From Pilaira anomala (lineage: Eukaryota > Mucoromycota > Mucoromycetes > Mucorales > Mucoraceae): a stretch of 64,000 nt of DNA. The first letter of the stretch is position 1. Each line of letters begins with the position of its first letter. The DNA is taken from NCBI GenBank assembly GCA_025716855.1, contig JAIXMQ010000051.1, positions 62,001-126,000 of the forward strand, in the 5' to 3' direction. This document shows positions 11,627 to 24,162 of this stretch, in pieces. The position numbers were made by a program, and so were the translations under genes. The notes below the pieces were generated by a model, which was not told the origin of the DNA, searched no databases, and saw only the letters and a list, made by a program, of their open reading frames with translations.

Positions 11627-13596
11627 AACAACCTTCATATATATATCACTAGAAAAATAAAACAAGCCAAATTGTATATACTATTTAATCATAAAAGAAA
11701 AACACTCACTCATCCCCAGTAAATGGTATATGAATGAAGTTTATGTAGAAGTTCAAGCAATTGCGCTTGGAGTTGCTTGCAATGCACATAGTTCATTCAT
11801 GGAATTCAATTGCATTCTGCTTGTTGACTGGTATTTTTTGAAAGCAATGCCCCCCAATCCCCAATTTATAAAAATCATTCAGTAGTTAGCTTTTAATTTT
11901 TAAACAAATCTTATAAAAAATTGATCATGCAACACATAAGTCGCGAATGTTGTATTTATGATAGACAGAAAACACTCCTATTTCCTTGAAACCAAAATCA
12001 AGTATATTTTTTTATTAGACAATGAGTGTGCCTACTTTATTGAGTAAAAGGCCTGCAATTGTATAAGTGAGCAATAGTGATATATAATATTTTTAAAATA
12101 TTGATTGCGGCTATAGCGCCCACTGCAGGTGTGAGCCTATTTTAAAGCGAAGAGTAGCGTAGGGGCTTTGATACCGTAATGTAGTAGCAGATTAGAATAG
12201 GGTCTTGTATTTTTAAAATGACTCAAAAGATATTTTCTGAACACAGACATTTTGTGTTCCTTTCTTTCTGTAAAGGTTAAATATTCCTTTAAACTACTAT
12301 AGTATGATGAATTTTTACAGGGATCATTACCTTGACAATAAGTATAATAAGTTTTCTGTGTCCAGCAAAAAAAAAAAAGTATTGTCGTTATGAGAGTAAT
12401 ATATACTGAGGGGACTGGCCCTTATGAAGCTTTTTTTATTCCTATTAACAGTTACTGGTAAAACTTGACTCGGTCGAACGTCGTTCAAACATGCCACCAT
12501 TAATGATTTATCGAGTTCTAAAGAAAGATATAATTCCAAGGGACCTATACATGCGTCTCCTACTTGCTCAAGTGGTTTCGTCGGATTTAATTATTAACTT
12601 AGTAAAAAAAAAATATTATACCATAAATTAAGAATCCTTTTGATCTACAGAAGGAAAGAACGCGTTTTTTTCTTGTATTACAATAATTGCCTGTGAAAGC
12701 TAAATTTAGTAGTTATACATTCTTCTATTTTGCATCTGACACGGAAAAAAAAGTTTATTTCAAAAAAGAAAGTTTTTATGATACTGGCACGTTGTTTAAC
12801 GTTTGCACTATTCCGAATATGGGTTATTTTTAAAAGGACAAATGAGCGGCCATCACTTTAAAAAAGTTACATATCTGTGGTGGCATTTTTTAATATGTAA
12901 ATAAAAATCAATCAATCAGAAAATGATCGTAAGACAGGTAACATTGGATACGTGCATAAGAACGTTAATAGAACATTTTAACAAACAAATATGCTAAACA
13001 ATAAATTTAGTTCACTTGGAAAACATCATTTCTCTCCTTTATAATTGGCTTATAGGGATTATAATTTCCACACTGCTGGTTTTTGTGTGCTCGCGAAAGA
13101 AAAAACGGATTGCACCAGGTTTCATAATAATGCACATTATGACGACCCTTTTCACTTTTTAATCGGAAGAAATAACCATCTCAAGTTTCTATCATTTTTT
13201 AAACCTGAAAAGAAATCTAATTAATACACTGAGTCTGGTTTTTAATGGCAGTGATCAATTGTCATTTTCAGTTTTCCTCCTCTTAGCGGAAGGTTTAAAG
13301 AACTTACAAAGGAAACGTCATGTTTACTTTATATTTAGCCAAACATAACAAAAGACGCGCATTAACTGAGTACATAATTCCTATTTCTGTAATTTTCTTT
13401 GTCTTACACAAAAACTATCTAATTGGTTCAGTTTTTTCTTCTTCAAACTGACACACTCACCAGACAAAAAAAAAAAGCTGCGATTGCATACAGACACACC
13501 ATACGCACAGCACCAATAGAAGGTAGAAATAATAATAGCCTCTTTTTTTTTTTGTACATATTTGAAGATTTCGTATTACAGGAAAAAAAAAAGTCA
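11627..13596. other. 2-kb intergenic region
   Basis: Two tandem plus-strand genes flank this stretch. I see no complete gene. On the minus strand 12327-12590 is open for nearly 90 codons, with a protein-like segment (VACLNDVRPSQVLPVTV), but it has no known motif and no clear start. The last 200 bases before 13597 are oligo-A/T rich and probably contain the SEC2 promoter. Confidence 0.4.
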
Positions 13597-15189
13597 ATGT
13601 CTTCAAGTAATAATGAGCTACCTGATGAACAAGCAAAACAAACAGGAGAGAAACCTGTCACTACAAGAGATATTGCCAACTTATATTCTCATTTACAAAC
13701 GATGATAGATAACGTTCCTAAATCACCACGTATTGAAGTCAATGGTAGTAGTAGTTCAACAGATCATTGGCATCCTTCGTTTCCAATTACACCTACTACT
13801 TCTTCTAACTTATTACCTACTAGTAAAAGTTCACCTTTAACACCTTCACGCAAACCAGCAGCTCCGAAAGAACCAGATTGTCCTTGTCATCATATACTGG
13901 TCTCAAAGGATTCAAAGCATTGTGCTTTATGTGATGATGTTGTGCCTATCCTTTCTGAGCTTCAACAAGAACGAAAACAAAAGCGAGAGGAAATTAAGGA
14001 ATTTAAAAAGACATTAGCTTTGGAGCGAGAGAAATCAAAAGAAACTCAAGAAGAAATGAATGGATTAAAACAACAAACAAAGGAATTGAAAGAGAAATTA
14101 GACTCTACCACAAATCAATATCTTTCTTTACAAAACGATATTTCTATCTTGAATCAAAAGTTAAGAAAGGAAAGGATTGAATCTGAAAAGGCAAAAGAGG
14201 CAAAAGGTGCATTAGAAAATGAATTAGAGGAACTCTCTCAGAAATTGTTTGAAGAAGCGAATGGAATGGTTGCGACAGAAAAGAAAGAAAAGCATCAGAT
14301 CGAATTACAATATAAACATTTACAAATAGAGTTGGAACACTGTAAGGAACAATTAGAGGCAGATGAAGCGCAACTAAGAGAACTAAAGACTAAAATGGGA
14401 GATATGGAAGAACAACGTAAAAGAGAAAATACGATGAGTACATTGTTTAGTAGTAGTGAAGATCAACTGTCTATCATGACTGAAAGTGAAAATGAAGCAG
14501 AGAAGAGAGCATCTCGTGACATGGTCAGTTTATTTACACAAGAAGAATATCCAGAAGAAATTGATCCACTTGTGATGAATGAATTTGCAGAATTTGTTAA
14601 AACGAGTGAAAATATACCTATCCGAAAATTACACACAATTCCTTACATGAAGAACAGTTTAATTGAAGATGTGGAACCATGTCTTAGATTTGGACCCAGC
14701 TCAAGATTATCAGCAAAGAAACTATATGAAGCAATTGCGCAAAATACCTGTTTTATTGAAGAAGCACCATTTGGTTTCGCACAAGAACAAGCAAAGAGAC
14801 CGTATGATGTTCCTTTAAAGATATCTGCTGCAAAAAATATGATTTGGGAAAGATTATCAAGTACACCAACTGCTCCGTTTTCTGGTTGTCAAGCATGTGG
14901 ACGAATTAGTCACGATGCAGATTCTAAATTAAATCTTCCGTATAGATTCCGTATCTCCGTACTTGATGACTGGGCTTGTATTGATCGATATTGTAGAGAT
15001 AGGTTGGTTTCTGTGTGCGAATTTTATTTATTTATTCGAAACATTCGTCAAGGTTATTATAATGGACGTACGATACCTGATTTATATCATGAATCAACCA
15101 CATTAAAGCTTCAAATGTTCTACGCTAGGTAAAGTAAAAAAAAAAAAGAGAAGTTACACGTATAAAAAAAAACAACTAAAAACTGGAAA

Positions 15190-15224
<35 letters not shown>

Positions 15225-15529
15225 CTTTTATTATTTCTAGAATGGGTACCTTGTCCCAAACATTACGAAATATTGGGGTTAAAGGAGATGCAGTTGGTCA
15301 AGCATCAGGGCCAAATATGATCATTCCACTCCCAACTAGCAGTTTAAGAGATATGTCATTACAAGAAACTGATGAAGAAGAACAAGATGATGATCAAAGT
15401 ACACATAGTCTATCTTCAAATGAAGATGATGAATACTTTCAAGACGATGTAATAGAGAAACCAACAATAACAAGAAGAACTTCAACTCATCCCGGTAACT
15501 CGGTATGGGTTGACCACTCATTTTTATAA
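13597..15529 (+). CDS. SEC2: Sec2-type Rab guanine nucleotide exchange factor
   Basis: Activates a Sec4/Rab8-type GTPase on post-Golgi vesicles and so drives polarised exocytosis and hyphal tip growth. Model: join(13597..15128,15241..15529), 606 residues. Order: Ser/Thr-rich N-terminus; a Cys/His pair region CPCHHILVSKDSKHCALC (about residues 90-107); a long coiled coil (about 115-280) with the Sec2/Rabin8 GEF signature ELEELSQKLFEEANGMV; then a C-terminal conserved block with CQACGR and YCRDRLVSVCEFYLFIRNI, typical of fungal Sec2-like proteins; and an acidic tail. The intron contains a 30-A run (15192-15221). The frame is open upstream to 13423, but that translation is low-complexity, and ATG 13597 starts MSSSNNELPDEQ. 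The GEF signature makes the call firm. Confidence 0.85.
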
Positions 15530-15654
15530 TAAAATACATTTTACTTAATCAAGTTAGGCTCAGCTATTTTTTCTTTTTTGTAGCATCTTTCCAATTTAGT
15601 ATAAAGACTAGAAAAAACGAACATTTATTGTGTAAAAAATCAGAAAATTATTTT

Positions 15655-15656
<2 letters not shown>

Positions 15657-15695
<39 letters not shown>
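15657..15695. repeat. 39-nt poly-T tract upstream of velvet gene
   Basis: Run of 39 T between SEC2 and the velvet gene, ending 143 bases before the ATG at 15839. Further T-rich stretches follow. Likely a promoter-type poly(dA:dT) element. Confidence 0.75.
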
Positions 15696-15696
<1 letters not shown>

Positions 15697-15838
15697 GGTT
15701 TTAAACTTTTTTATTTATCTTGCTTTTTTTTTATTTATTTATTTTTTTTTTATATTTTGCTACTTCTTCACTTCAAATAATAAAAAATAATAAAAAAATA
15801 ATAGTTGAACTCCATTACGACATCTCTTACAATTAGTC

Positions 15839-16982
15839 ATGAATACATATATTCCACCACCTCTGAAACTATCAAGACCAAGTCAATTCGATGTAAAATA
15901 TACGATAAGTACGTTTTATTTTTTAAAATATATATTTTTTATTCATATTCAAGTAAAATAAGCATTCTTTTCCTCTAACATTTATTTTCTTTAGAGGTAA
16001 TACAGAATCCAATTCGAGCTAGGTGCTGTGGATTCGGTCAAAAAGATCGTAGACCTATTGATCCACCTCCGATCCTGGAGTTATTGGCCGAAGATCATTA
16101 CGGCAAAAAAGTCGATTTAAAGTAAGATAGAAAAAATAAAAATATTTTACAAAATCAACTAAATACATAAAATAGGCCGGAGGATTCTATCTTATTTCTA
16201 GCCCAATGCGAATTATATAATGTGGATAGCACAGAGAATAGAACATTAGTAAATACACCTTGGTCTTCCACTATATCAACGCCATTCTTAAATTCCAACG
16301 ACAAACAAAAATCTGAGAAACCAGAATACGTTCGAAATTTAATTGGATCAACTGTTTCAAACGCATACCATCTAGTGAATCCTGAAGATCGAACAGGAGC
16401 TTATTTTATATTCCACGATTTGTCTGTTAGAACGGAAGGTACTTTTACGCTTAAATTTATCTTTGTAAATTTGGCAGCAGGGTAAGAAATATATATATAT
16501 ATATATTTATCATCTGGATAAATATACTTAAATCTTCATTTCTTAGTGAACCACTCACAATGACCACACAAATTGAACAAGAAGTATTTTCTTCTCCATT
16601 TTCTGTTTATCCAGCTAAAAAGGTAAAAAAGCTTCTATTTTAGTTCTTTATTTTTCTTTATTTGTTCTAATTTTTTTTTTTTTTTTAATAGTTTCCTGGT
16701 TTAACTGGTAAGTGACTTAAAACATATTTCACCGCTGCATAATTAAAAACTAAATTTCATTTAGAATCGACATTATTATCTAGATGTTTCTCAAAACAAG
16801 GTATTAAAATACCAATACGGAACGAATCAACTTATAAACGAATCACGCAAACACATACCCCTTATAATCAAGAGGAAGAGGATGACGATAATGATCAAAA
16901 CGATAAACAAGAACAAGTACAACCAATACCTCGTATGAATTACACTCGTTTACCTATATCTGACTTTTTGTCCCCTGAATGA
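15839..16982 (+). CDS. Velvet-domain transcriptional regulator
   Basis: Fungal-specific DNA-binding regulator that links development, spore formation and secondary metabolism; velvet proteins dimerise and have an NF-kappaB-like fold. Model: join(15839..15908,15995..16121,16176..16481,16547..16622,16692..16707,16765..16982), 270 residues. Diagnostic blocks in order: [70 protein letters not shown], and [18 protein letters not shown] then IKIPIRNE. A 16-nt microexon (16692-16707) encodes FPGLT; without it the conserved block is lost. The tail is acidic. It could be VelB-, VosA- or VelC-like; the compact domain with little N-terminal extension does not settle this. It is convergent with DBP9. Confidence 0.9.
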
Positions 16983-17127
16983 TATAAATATTGTACATAC
17001 ATAATAAATATATACTTGCTTTTTTTTATGAAAAAAAAAATCTCTATTATTTTATTTTTTATTTTACAAATTTGTATGTATATATATATATATATATACT
17101 TTTTTTTTTTTTTTTTTTTTTTTGTGT

Positions 17128-18674
17128 CTATTTACGACGAATAATCTTTAAAGGATCCTTACGTTTCTACATGAAAAAAAAAAAATGTTTAGAACGTAAA
17201 ATTAAAAAATATATATATATATTTACCTTGTTTCCACCCTTTTTAAATGCTCCTCTTTTACGTTTTTGACTCTTGAATGGAACGTCAATAGGTTCAGAAT
17301 TAGCCATAGCAGTTGGAAGTGCAATACGAGGCATTAAATAAGAAGGAATATGTTTCAAATGTTCTTGTACACGAGCAGGTTGAAGAGCATGATCATGACG
17401 CAAGAACTCAAGATCCTTTGGTTTATCTTCAAAATGTGCCTTCAATTTTTCAGAGTTCATAATTTCACGTTTAATTTCTTTAATACGAGCTTCCTTAATG
17501 GCTACTTTATTAACTGCCTTCAATGCATCTTCAACACGGTATTTAAAGCCTGAAACGTTCTTCTTTTCAAAACTATAAGGTTTTAATTCTGCATTCTTAG
17601 CTTCTTGTTGCTTTTGAACTCGTTTGAAAATAGCTTCATCTGTATATCCTTTTCCTCTTGACACTTCCTTTTTATCTTCCACTAAATCTTTGGTCACCAC
17701 AAATGATAAACTCATACCACGTTGACCACCACGGGCTGTACGACCGATACGATGTGTGTATGCTTTGGCAGAAGTAGGGAAATCAAAGTTAATAACTGCT
17801 GCAACACCTTGGAAATCAACACCACGAGAGACACCATATTCTTTATCTCTTTGTACTTTCTTTTCCTTTTTATGACTCTTTTGAACTAATATTAAAATAT
17901 ATATATATATATAAGTAAAGTATTCCCCTTTCTACATTCCTAACTCTGTTTTGATTTTTTTTTTTTTACCTTTTTCTTCCTCATCATCATCTTCTTTCTT
18001 TTCCTCCTTTTCTTCCTCATCACTATCTTCTTCATCCTCACTATCTTGTTCACCCTTTAACTCAGACTCATCAGTTGCAATCAAATAATCATAAATACCA
18101 CGATTAAATTCTTCTACAATATGGTATCTTGAATTCAAAGGTAATTCTGAGTTTAACACACAAGCCTTGACTGAGAACTGTTCCAAAAACAATTTCAACT
18201 TGTAACAACGATCAATATCATTCACAAACAACAAGATCTTTCCCTTGATCAATTTAAGCTTGACAATCACAAACGTAAACAAGAACTTTTCAAATTCACT
18301 ACATTTCACTACGTACTGTGTAAGTGAATCTGTCTCCTCTTGTGTGTCTTCTAATGCTAAAATCGCAGGTTTTCTTAATACAAGTGCAGTCAATTGTTCA
18401 ATTTCTTTTGTGAATGTAGCTGACATCAAGAAGGATTGATAGATCTTGGGTAAATAACTCAAAATCTTGCGTACATCGTCTTCGTAACCAAATGATAATA
18501 CTAAATCGGCTTCATCAATCACAAGGTTTTGAAGGCTCTTTGAGAGATCCATGTTGTTGGATTCCAAGTGAATTAATGCTTTACTAGGTGTTGCTACCAC
18601 AATATCAGGTTTCTCGGCAAGTAAAGGACTATATTTTTTTTTAAAAAAAAAAGTTAATAAATGTGTTGTATTAC

Positions 18675-18711
<37 letters not shown>

Positions 18712-19167
18712 CTACTTACATTTGAAGTTGTGCAGACATTTGTCCAGCCAAATTGACAACTTTGACAACTTGATTAGCATATACTAAAAGTTTGTTAATA
18801 TGGTTGGTTACTTGTTCTGCTAATTCTCTTGTAGGAACCAAGATCAAAGCTTTAACAGAAGGCTCAGCATCCATCTATTGAGAAAAAAAAAAAAGAAAAA
18901 GATCGATCAGTTACCATTAATAAAAAAAAAAAAATTCTCTCCTTCTTTTACCTCTTTACCAGCCAAGATCTTTTGAACAATGGGCATGGCATAAGCAGCA
19001 GTTTTACCACTACCTGTACGAGCACGCGCAAGGATATCTTTTCCTGCAAGGGCAAGGGGAATACCTTGTGCTTGAACAGGTGTAGGACGAGTAAAGTCCA
19101 ATTGAGCAATAGCTCTAGCTAAACGAGGATCAAAATCGAAGCCTGCGAACGTTTGATCTTTTGACAT
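17128..19167 (-). CDS. DBP9: DEAD-box ATP-dependent RNA helicase Dbp9 (DDX56)
   Basis: Nucleolar helicase required for 60S ribosomal subunit assembly. Model: complement(join(17128..17166,17227..17885,17970..18628,18720..18874,18952..19167)), 575 residues. Helicase motifs in order: Q-motif region [15 protein letters not shown], motif I ARTGSGKT (about residues 48-56), Ia PTRELAEQ, Ib ATPSK, II VIDEADL, III MSATF, V-like [21 protein letters not shown] strongly acidic/lysine-rich insertion splits the second RecA domain between IATDESE and RGVDF, a hallmark of Dbp9/DDX56. The last exon is tiny and adds the basic end [12 protein letters not shown]. All introns are GT-AG. It lies just downstream of RPS15 on the same strand and convergent to the velvet gene. 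Confidence 0.9.
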
Positions 19168-19451
19168 TTAAATAAAGAAAAAAAAAAGCCTTTGTGTCTT
19201 TTTTTTTTTCGAAAAAAAGTTGGTTTTAATTGCACAAAACTAAGAGAGAGTCACAGTGTAAGTCACGTCAAAGAGTTGGAAGAAAGAAGAAAAAAAAAAA
19301 AGAAGACAGTGGTGTAATTATCACTGCATTAAGATAAAGTGCATAATTAACACAATAAGATAACAATTATAAAAAGATGAAAATGTTTACAAGGTAATTT
19401 TTGTATGTTTTTTTTTAATGAAAAGCGTAAAAAAATAATTTGGAGATAAAT

Positions 19452-20296
19452 TTACTTAAGGGGAACAAACTTGGAAGAGTGAGTAGCACCAATACCGGGA
19501 CGACCGTGCTTAACGGGCTTGTAAGAGATGGAGAATTCAGCGAGGTAGTGACCAGTCATTTCGGGCTTGATTTCAATTTGGTTGAAAACCTTACCGTTAT
19601 AGACACCAATGACGGAACCGATCATCTCAGGGACAATAATCATGTTACGAAGATGAGTCTTGACAACCTCAGGCTTCTCACCAGGGGCAGCAGACTTCTT
19701 AGCAGCACGGAGCTTCTTGATGAGACCCATAGGCTTACGCTTAAGACCACGTTGGAATCTTCTACGAGCACGACAGTGGACGAGCTCCATGAACTACAAA
19801 TTTATCCTTTCTTATCAATACACTTTGTTCACTCTAACCCCCTTTTTTTAAAAAAAAAAAATGTTGTGTTAACTATTTACCTGTTCAGAAGATAAGTCCA
19901 AGAGTTGGTCGAGGTCGATACCACGGTAGGTAAACTTACGGAAAGTTCTCTTTCTAGGAGTAGTTTGCTCGTCAGCCTGTGAGATAATAAGGTAAGTAAA
20001 TCATGGAAAATATAAAATTATCCGATGATAGAGAAATAGAAGTCGTAGTTGTTGTTTTTTTTTCCAAAAAAAAAAAGGCGTGTAATTGTTTCTTTCTTTC
20101 TCTCTCTCTCTTTATATGTAAATTGTCTGCATAGTTTTCGAATATTAATTATAAAAAGGTTGATATTGTGTACGAAACTTTTTTTCTTCTTCTTTGATGA
20201 TGTATCTTATTCTACTTTTTTTTTCAACTCTATTCCCCTATTTCTCTATTCATCGATGGATGGATGGATATATTCTGATTGTCGTATACATACCAT
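19452..20296 (-). CDS. RPS15: 40S ribosomal protein S15 (uS19)
   Basis: Component of the small-subunit head near the decoding region. Model: complement(join(19452..19793,19881..19976,20294..20296)), 146 residues, the normal eukaryotic length. Exon 2 encodes [19 protein letters not shown] and [11 protein letters not shown]; exon 3 carries [16 protein letters not shown] and ends with [14 protein letters not shown], the universal uS19 tail. The first exon is inferred to be the start codon alone, ATG followed directly by GTATGT at 20293, with an intron of 317 nt; this layout is common in ribosomal protein genes. G+C-richer codons (ACC, GTC, AAG) than the neighbours fit high expression. The body of the gene is certain; the start exon is an inference. 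Confidence 0.85.
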
Positions 20297-22953
20297 ACTT
20301 GAAAGGTGCAAAAAGGAAGGATTACTAGAAACTCTGTTCGTTGAAGCAGATACACTAAGTGAATTTTCGTCCGGTTCGGAGAGAGGCGCGCCAGATTTTT
20401 TTTTTTTTGCTGCTCTCCAAGGTCAACTCCGCTTTTTGTTTTTTTTTTTCGTAACCCAGTCCATTTCACGAAAAACTAACTCATTTGCATATTTGTTGAT
20501 CTACACAACAGCGTTTATATGTCTGTATATCAAATTCAAATTGACTGACTAAAGCTCTTACACATTAAAATTCTTTAAATTAATATGGGTTCATATCGTA
20601 AAATGACATCTTGTTTGATCGCAAACAATGGCAGGAACAGTTTGATGATTAAGTACTCTATGATACATAAAATAAGAATACTTTGAATTTAACTATCAGA
20701 TTACATTCGAAACTAAATAATTGAACTCTATAAATATATATGCAAAGATTTATTAAAAAGCTATGAGATACAAATAAGCCAAAATTATAGAAAGATAAAA
20801 ACCTTTTATCTTTTTGTAATAGTTGATGGTAAAGTGTCAAAGAGTCTAAAAGTAAAATTATCAAAGCTCTTCCAAGTATTATATATAATTACCTAATGTT
20901 ATATGGAAATTAAGTATGCTATTTACTCAGAGAAGTTACAGTCACTTAGTGTGAGAATATAAAGTAAACATCTCAACTGTCGTTAATTTAAGTTTTGTTA
21001 CGTACCAAAGAAGGGATTACCCTCGTGTCTTCTATGTGGACTCGGTGGCAGTCTAAATAATAAGATAAAAGTTTTCTACAGATTTGAACTAGGTCTATTT
21101 TAATTATTTAAACTGCAATCTCGATATACCACTATACTTATGCAGCTGTAAACTCCAAAGCCAAGCATTATTTAATAGGAATGTTCTCTCTCTCTCTCTC
21201 TCCTCTCTCTCAGAAACAGCCAAATTTATTTTAAAACGATCAATATTTATAATCATAAGCTATTTTTTTATAGCAGAAATATAAAGACATTAAGAAGTCT
21301 ATTAGTTATATATTCACAAAACGTAATATTTCCAACATTTGAGAACACTTATTAATAGCGTCTAAATCTAGTCTATAGGAGGAAGCGAAAAAGGTGTTTT
21401 AGTAAAAAGTCAGCTTGATAATACTTCAAGTGTTTTAATGCAGTTATACTTTTTTAATATATGAGAATGACGAATTTATGATATTAAACGTAACGTATGT
21501 CAAAGCTTGAAGATATACTATTTGATCTTTTTGCTCTCCACTTCTCATTCGTGAAAAAACGTTTTTTGTTTATACAAGAGGCAACAATTCCCCTCTTGAG
21601 CTCTCGATATAATCGCTTGATTTCTGTTTGTTATTAAGCAAACGTTTTGGAAATAAATATTATCTATTACTATCATTTCAGGTATGTTTAAAAGCTATAA
21701 AGAAATATATACATAAGCCCTTATTATTATTTTTTAAGTTATATGATGATATCATAATTAATTATTAATTCATTAACAAAGGTCCCAGTTGATATCTTAG
21801 ATAACGTATTTTGGTTCACACACGTCTATCTCTTCACATTTTTGTGCCCAAAAATAGGGAATCAATTAGTACGTTGTACATATATAATCATGTTTCCATC
21901 ATGACCTAGAAGAAAAATGCACTCCTTTTTATATTTGGCAAGGTTTTAAACAAGTTCTGCATTTATACAAACTTGGCCAATGGAATAGCTTATTGTATGG
22001 TTTAAAGTTTCTTCTTTTGTTTCACGCTTTCTTTGTGTATATACTCGTTTGCCATTACTATTTTACATGTATTGTTTACGCGTAATATTATGGTGATTCT
22101 TTAACGATTTTTAACTGATAAATACATATCCATCACTCAAAGCCTAAGAGTTAGTATTTTATTCTATTTGTACTTTATGGTAAATAAACATTTTGTAAGT
22201 ATCAAAAACCTTTTTAATTTAAATAAATCAAGAAAGTATATATAAATAAACATGTATAGCTATCTCTCCCGATTTCATTATGTCGGATTACATTCATGTT
22301 ATTTTGAAAAGAAATATTGAACTCGCTACTCAAGAACCGAGTCATCTAGTCCGTAGTTAACTTGATATATTTATTCTAATTCGGGCTTTCTTCACTTTCA
22401 ATCTTTTTCCAAGACTCAGTATATTATGTACATACAGGCAGATTTCCCTTGCTTTTAAAAACTGGTTATATTCCTGTACATCCACATAGTTTTATTTTTA
22501 TCTTTTTCAGACAAGCCGCATTGTTCTCATATAAGCCATGGTACTTCTAAATATCCTTTTTATTGTTATCTTTAGCAGTATCGTCGAGATGCCCTTTGTT
22601 TTTGATTGTCTGGCTACTTCTTAGAGATGCACAGATATCGATACAGAGTTGCAACCGTTACTGGTATATTCCTTTCATTTAAAATCTACAAAATTCCTCA
22701 CTTTTCAGCTTCTAATATTGACTTTATCATGCGCATGCGATTAAATGATAGTTGAGTTGCAACTACCACATTCTTGATTCAAAGTGCGAATTAAACATCA
22801 AAAAGCAAGTTGAAACCCAATTAAGTTATCCGGAGTTCTGACGTATAAAGTAGTATAATATTTCCCTCTCTCTTTTTTTTTTTTTTTTTTTTTTTCTTCT
22901 TCTTTTTTTCCCTCTCTTTTATATATATTCATACATACATAAAAAAAAAAACT
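20297..22953. other. 2.7-kb intergenic region
   Basis: Divergent spacer between RPS15 and SSH4. The segment near 20300-20440 is the likely RPS15 promoter and has the most G+C. A CT-rich microsatellite lies at 21184-21211. T-rich and C/T-rich DNA (22861-22920) precedes the SSH4 start. The open frame at 20049-20552 is oligo-T-driven low complexity. I see no gene here. Confidence 0.5.
21184..21211. repeat. (CT)n microsatellite
   Basis: About 28 bases of alternating C and T with one CC interruption in otherwise unremarkable intergenic DNA. Confidence 0.85.
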
Positions 22954-24032
22954 ATGCAACAAGCATATACTTGGATATTTACTACTGGAATTGTAGTATT
23001 TTTTATAGTTATTGTCATACTATTGTTCTTTACTCGCTCACCAATTGAATTACCATTATCTTTCAATGGAGATTTAGAAGATATTCCTTCGGATTCCGAA
23101 GAAGAAGTAGCTAGTTTATCGGAGGATGCTCGGCTCAGTTATGAACGAGCTAAAGGTAATATATATATATATATATATATAATACTTGAATAACAAGTGG
23201 GCACTTTTACTTATCTATAAAAACCAGTTTGGCAAGAACATCATCCACCTAATAGTATTCCCACGGATATCACACCACCTCAATTTGTATCTATTCAAGA
23301 AAAAGGAGTTTCCGCTTTTGAGTTTGAAGGAGAGCCTGAGGCCAATTGTTTTGTAGCAGGAAGAACAGAGATTCAATTTTTAGAAGGAGAGAATTGTGTA
23401 CAGACAAATTTACCTTTACCCCGAAATCAAGAAGTATATTATTGGGAAGCAAAATTGTACGATAAACCTGAATCAACTACTGTCTCTGTTGGTGTTGCAA
23501 CAAAACCATTTCCTAGTTGGAGATTACCTGGTAAAAAATGATTTTTCTATTTTTTAATATTTATATTTTATTTATTTGTTATATGTATATATAGGTTGGA
23601 ATCGTTACTCAATTGGATATTTTTCAAATAATGGTAGTAAATGTTTTAGTTCACCATTTAACAGTAAACCTTATGGTTTACCTTACAAGCATGGTGATGT
23701 AATTGGTGTGGGATACAGACATCGTACAGGATCTATATTTTTTACTAAAAATGGAAGAAAAATGGAGGAAGCCTATGCTGGATTAAGATGGAATTTATTT
23801 CCTACAATTGGAGCTAATGGGCCTTGTCAAATTCATGTAAATTTAGGACAAATGGGTTTTGTATTTGTTGAAGCCAATGTAAAGAAATGGGGTTTAGCAC
23901 CTTCCCAAGGTACTCTGTCACCACCACCTGCATATGGAACTGAAAGAGACACTGTTTTATTAGATATGGGAACATCTACTGTAATTGATATGCCAGCCCG
24001 ACCACCACCATCATACATTGAAAACTTATTAG

Positions 24033-24037
<5 letters not shown>
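22954..24037 (+). CDS. SSH4: Ssh4/Ear1-like SPRY-domain adaptor of the Rsp5 ubiquitin ligase
   Basis: Vacuole/endosome membrane adaptor that recruits the HECT ligase Rsp5 to membrane cargo. Model: join(22954..23155,23228..23530,23595..24037), 315 residues. An N-terminal transmembrane helix spans about residues 10-29 (VVFFIVIVILLFF core). A SPRY domain spans about 85-250, with EVYYWEAKLYD, ETTVSVGVATKPFPSWRLPGW-type and GDVIGVGYRHRTGSIFFTKN blocks (the variant here starts ESTTVSVG). The C-terminal tail has two PPxY motifs, PPPAY and PPPSY, the docking sites for Rsp5 WW domains. Domain order and PY motifs together identify Ssh4/Ear1. It is convergent with EFG1, 125 bases apart, separated by poly-A and poly-T runs. 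Confidence 0.85.
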
Positions 24038-24066
<29 letters not shown>

Positions 24067-24162
24067 AATGATCTCCCCTTTTTTTTTTTTTTTTTCTTTT
24101 TTTTTACTCTTGTATATACACAACACTTTTCTCTTTTTTTTAATTTTATTTAACAATATTAC

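Noticed and set aside
12100..12180. GC-richer patch (GCGGCTATAGCGCCCACTGCAG) considered as 5S rRNA or other RNA
   Set aside because: It does not match the 5S internal control elements and forms no convincing structure by eye.
19440..19895. 151-codon plus-strand frame
   Set aside because: Antisense shadow of RPS15, whose conserved protein sequence lies on the minus strand.
20049..20552. 167-codon plus-strand frame upstream of RPS15
   Set aside because: Mostly Phe/Leu/Ser from oligo-T runs; it overlaps the RPS15 promoter and first intron.
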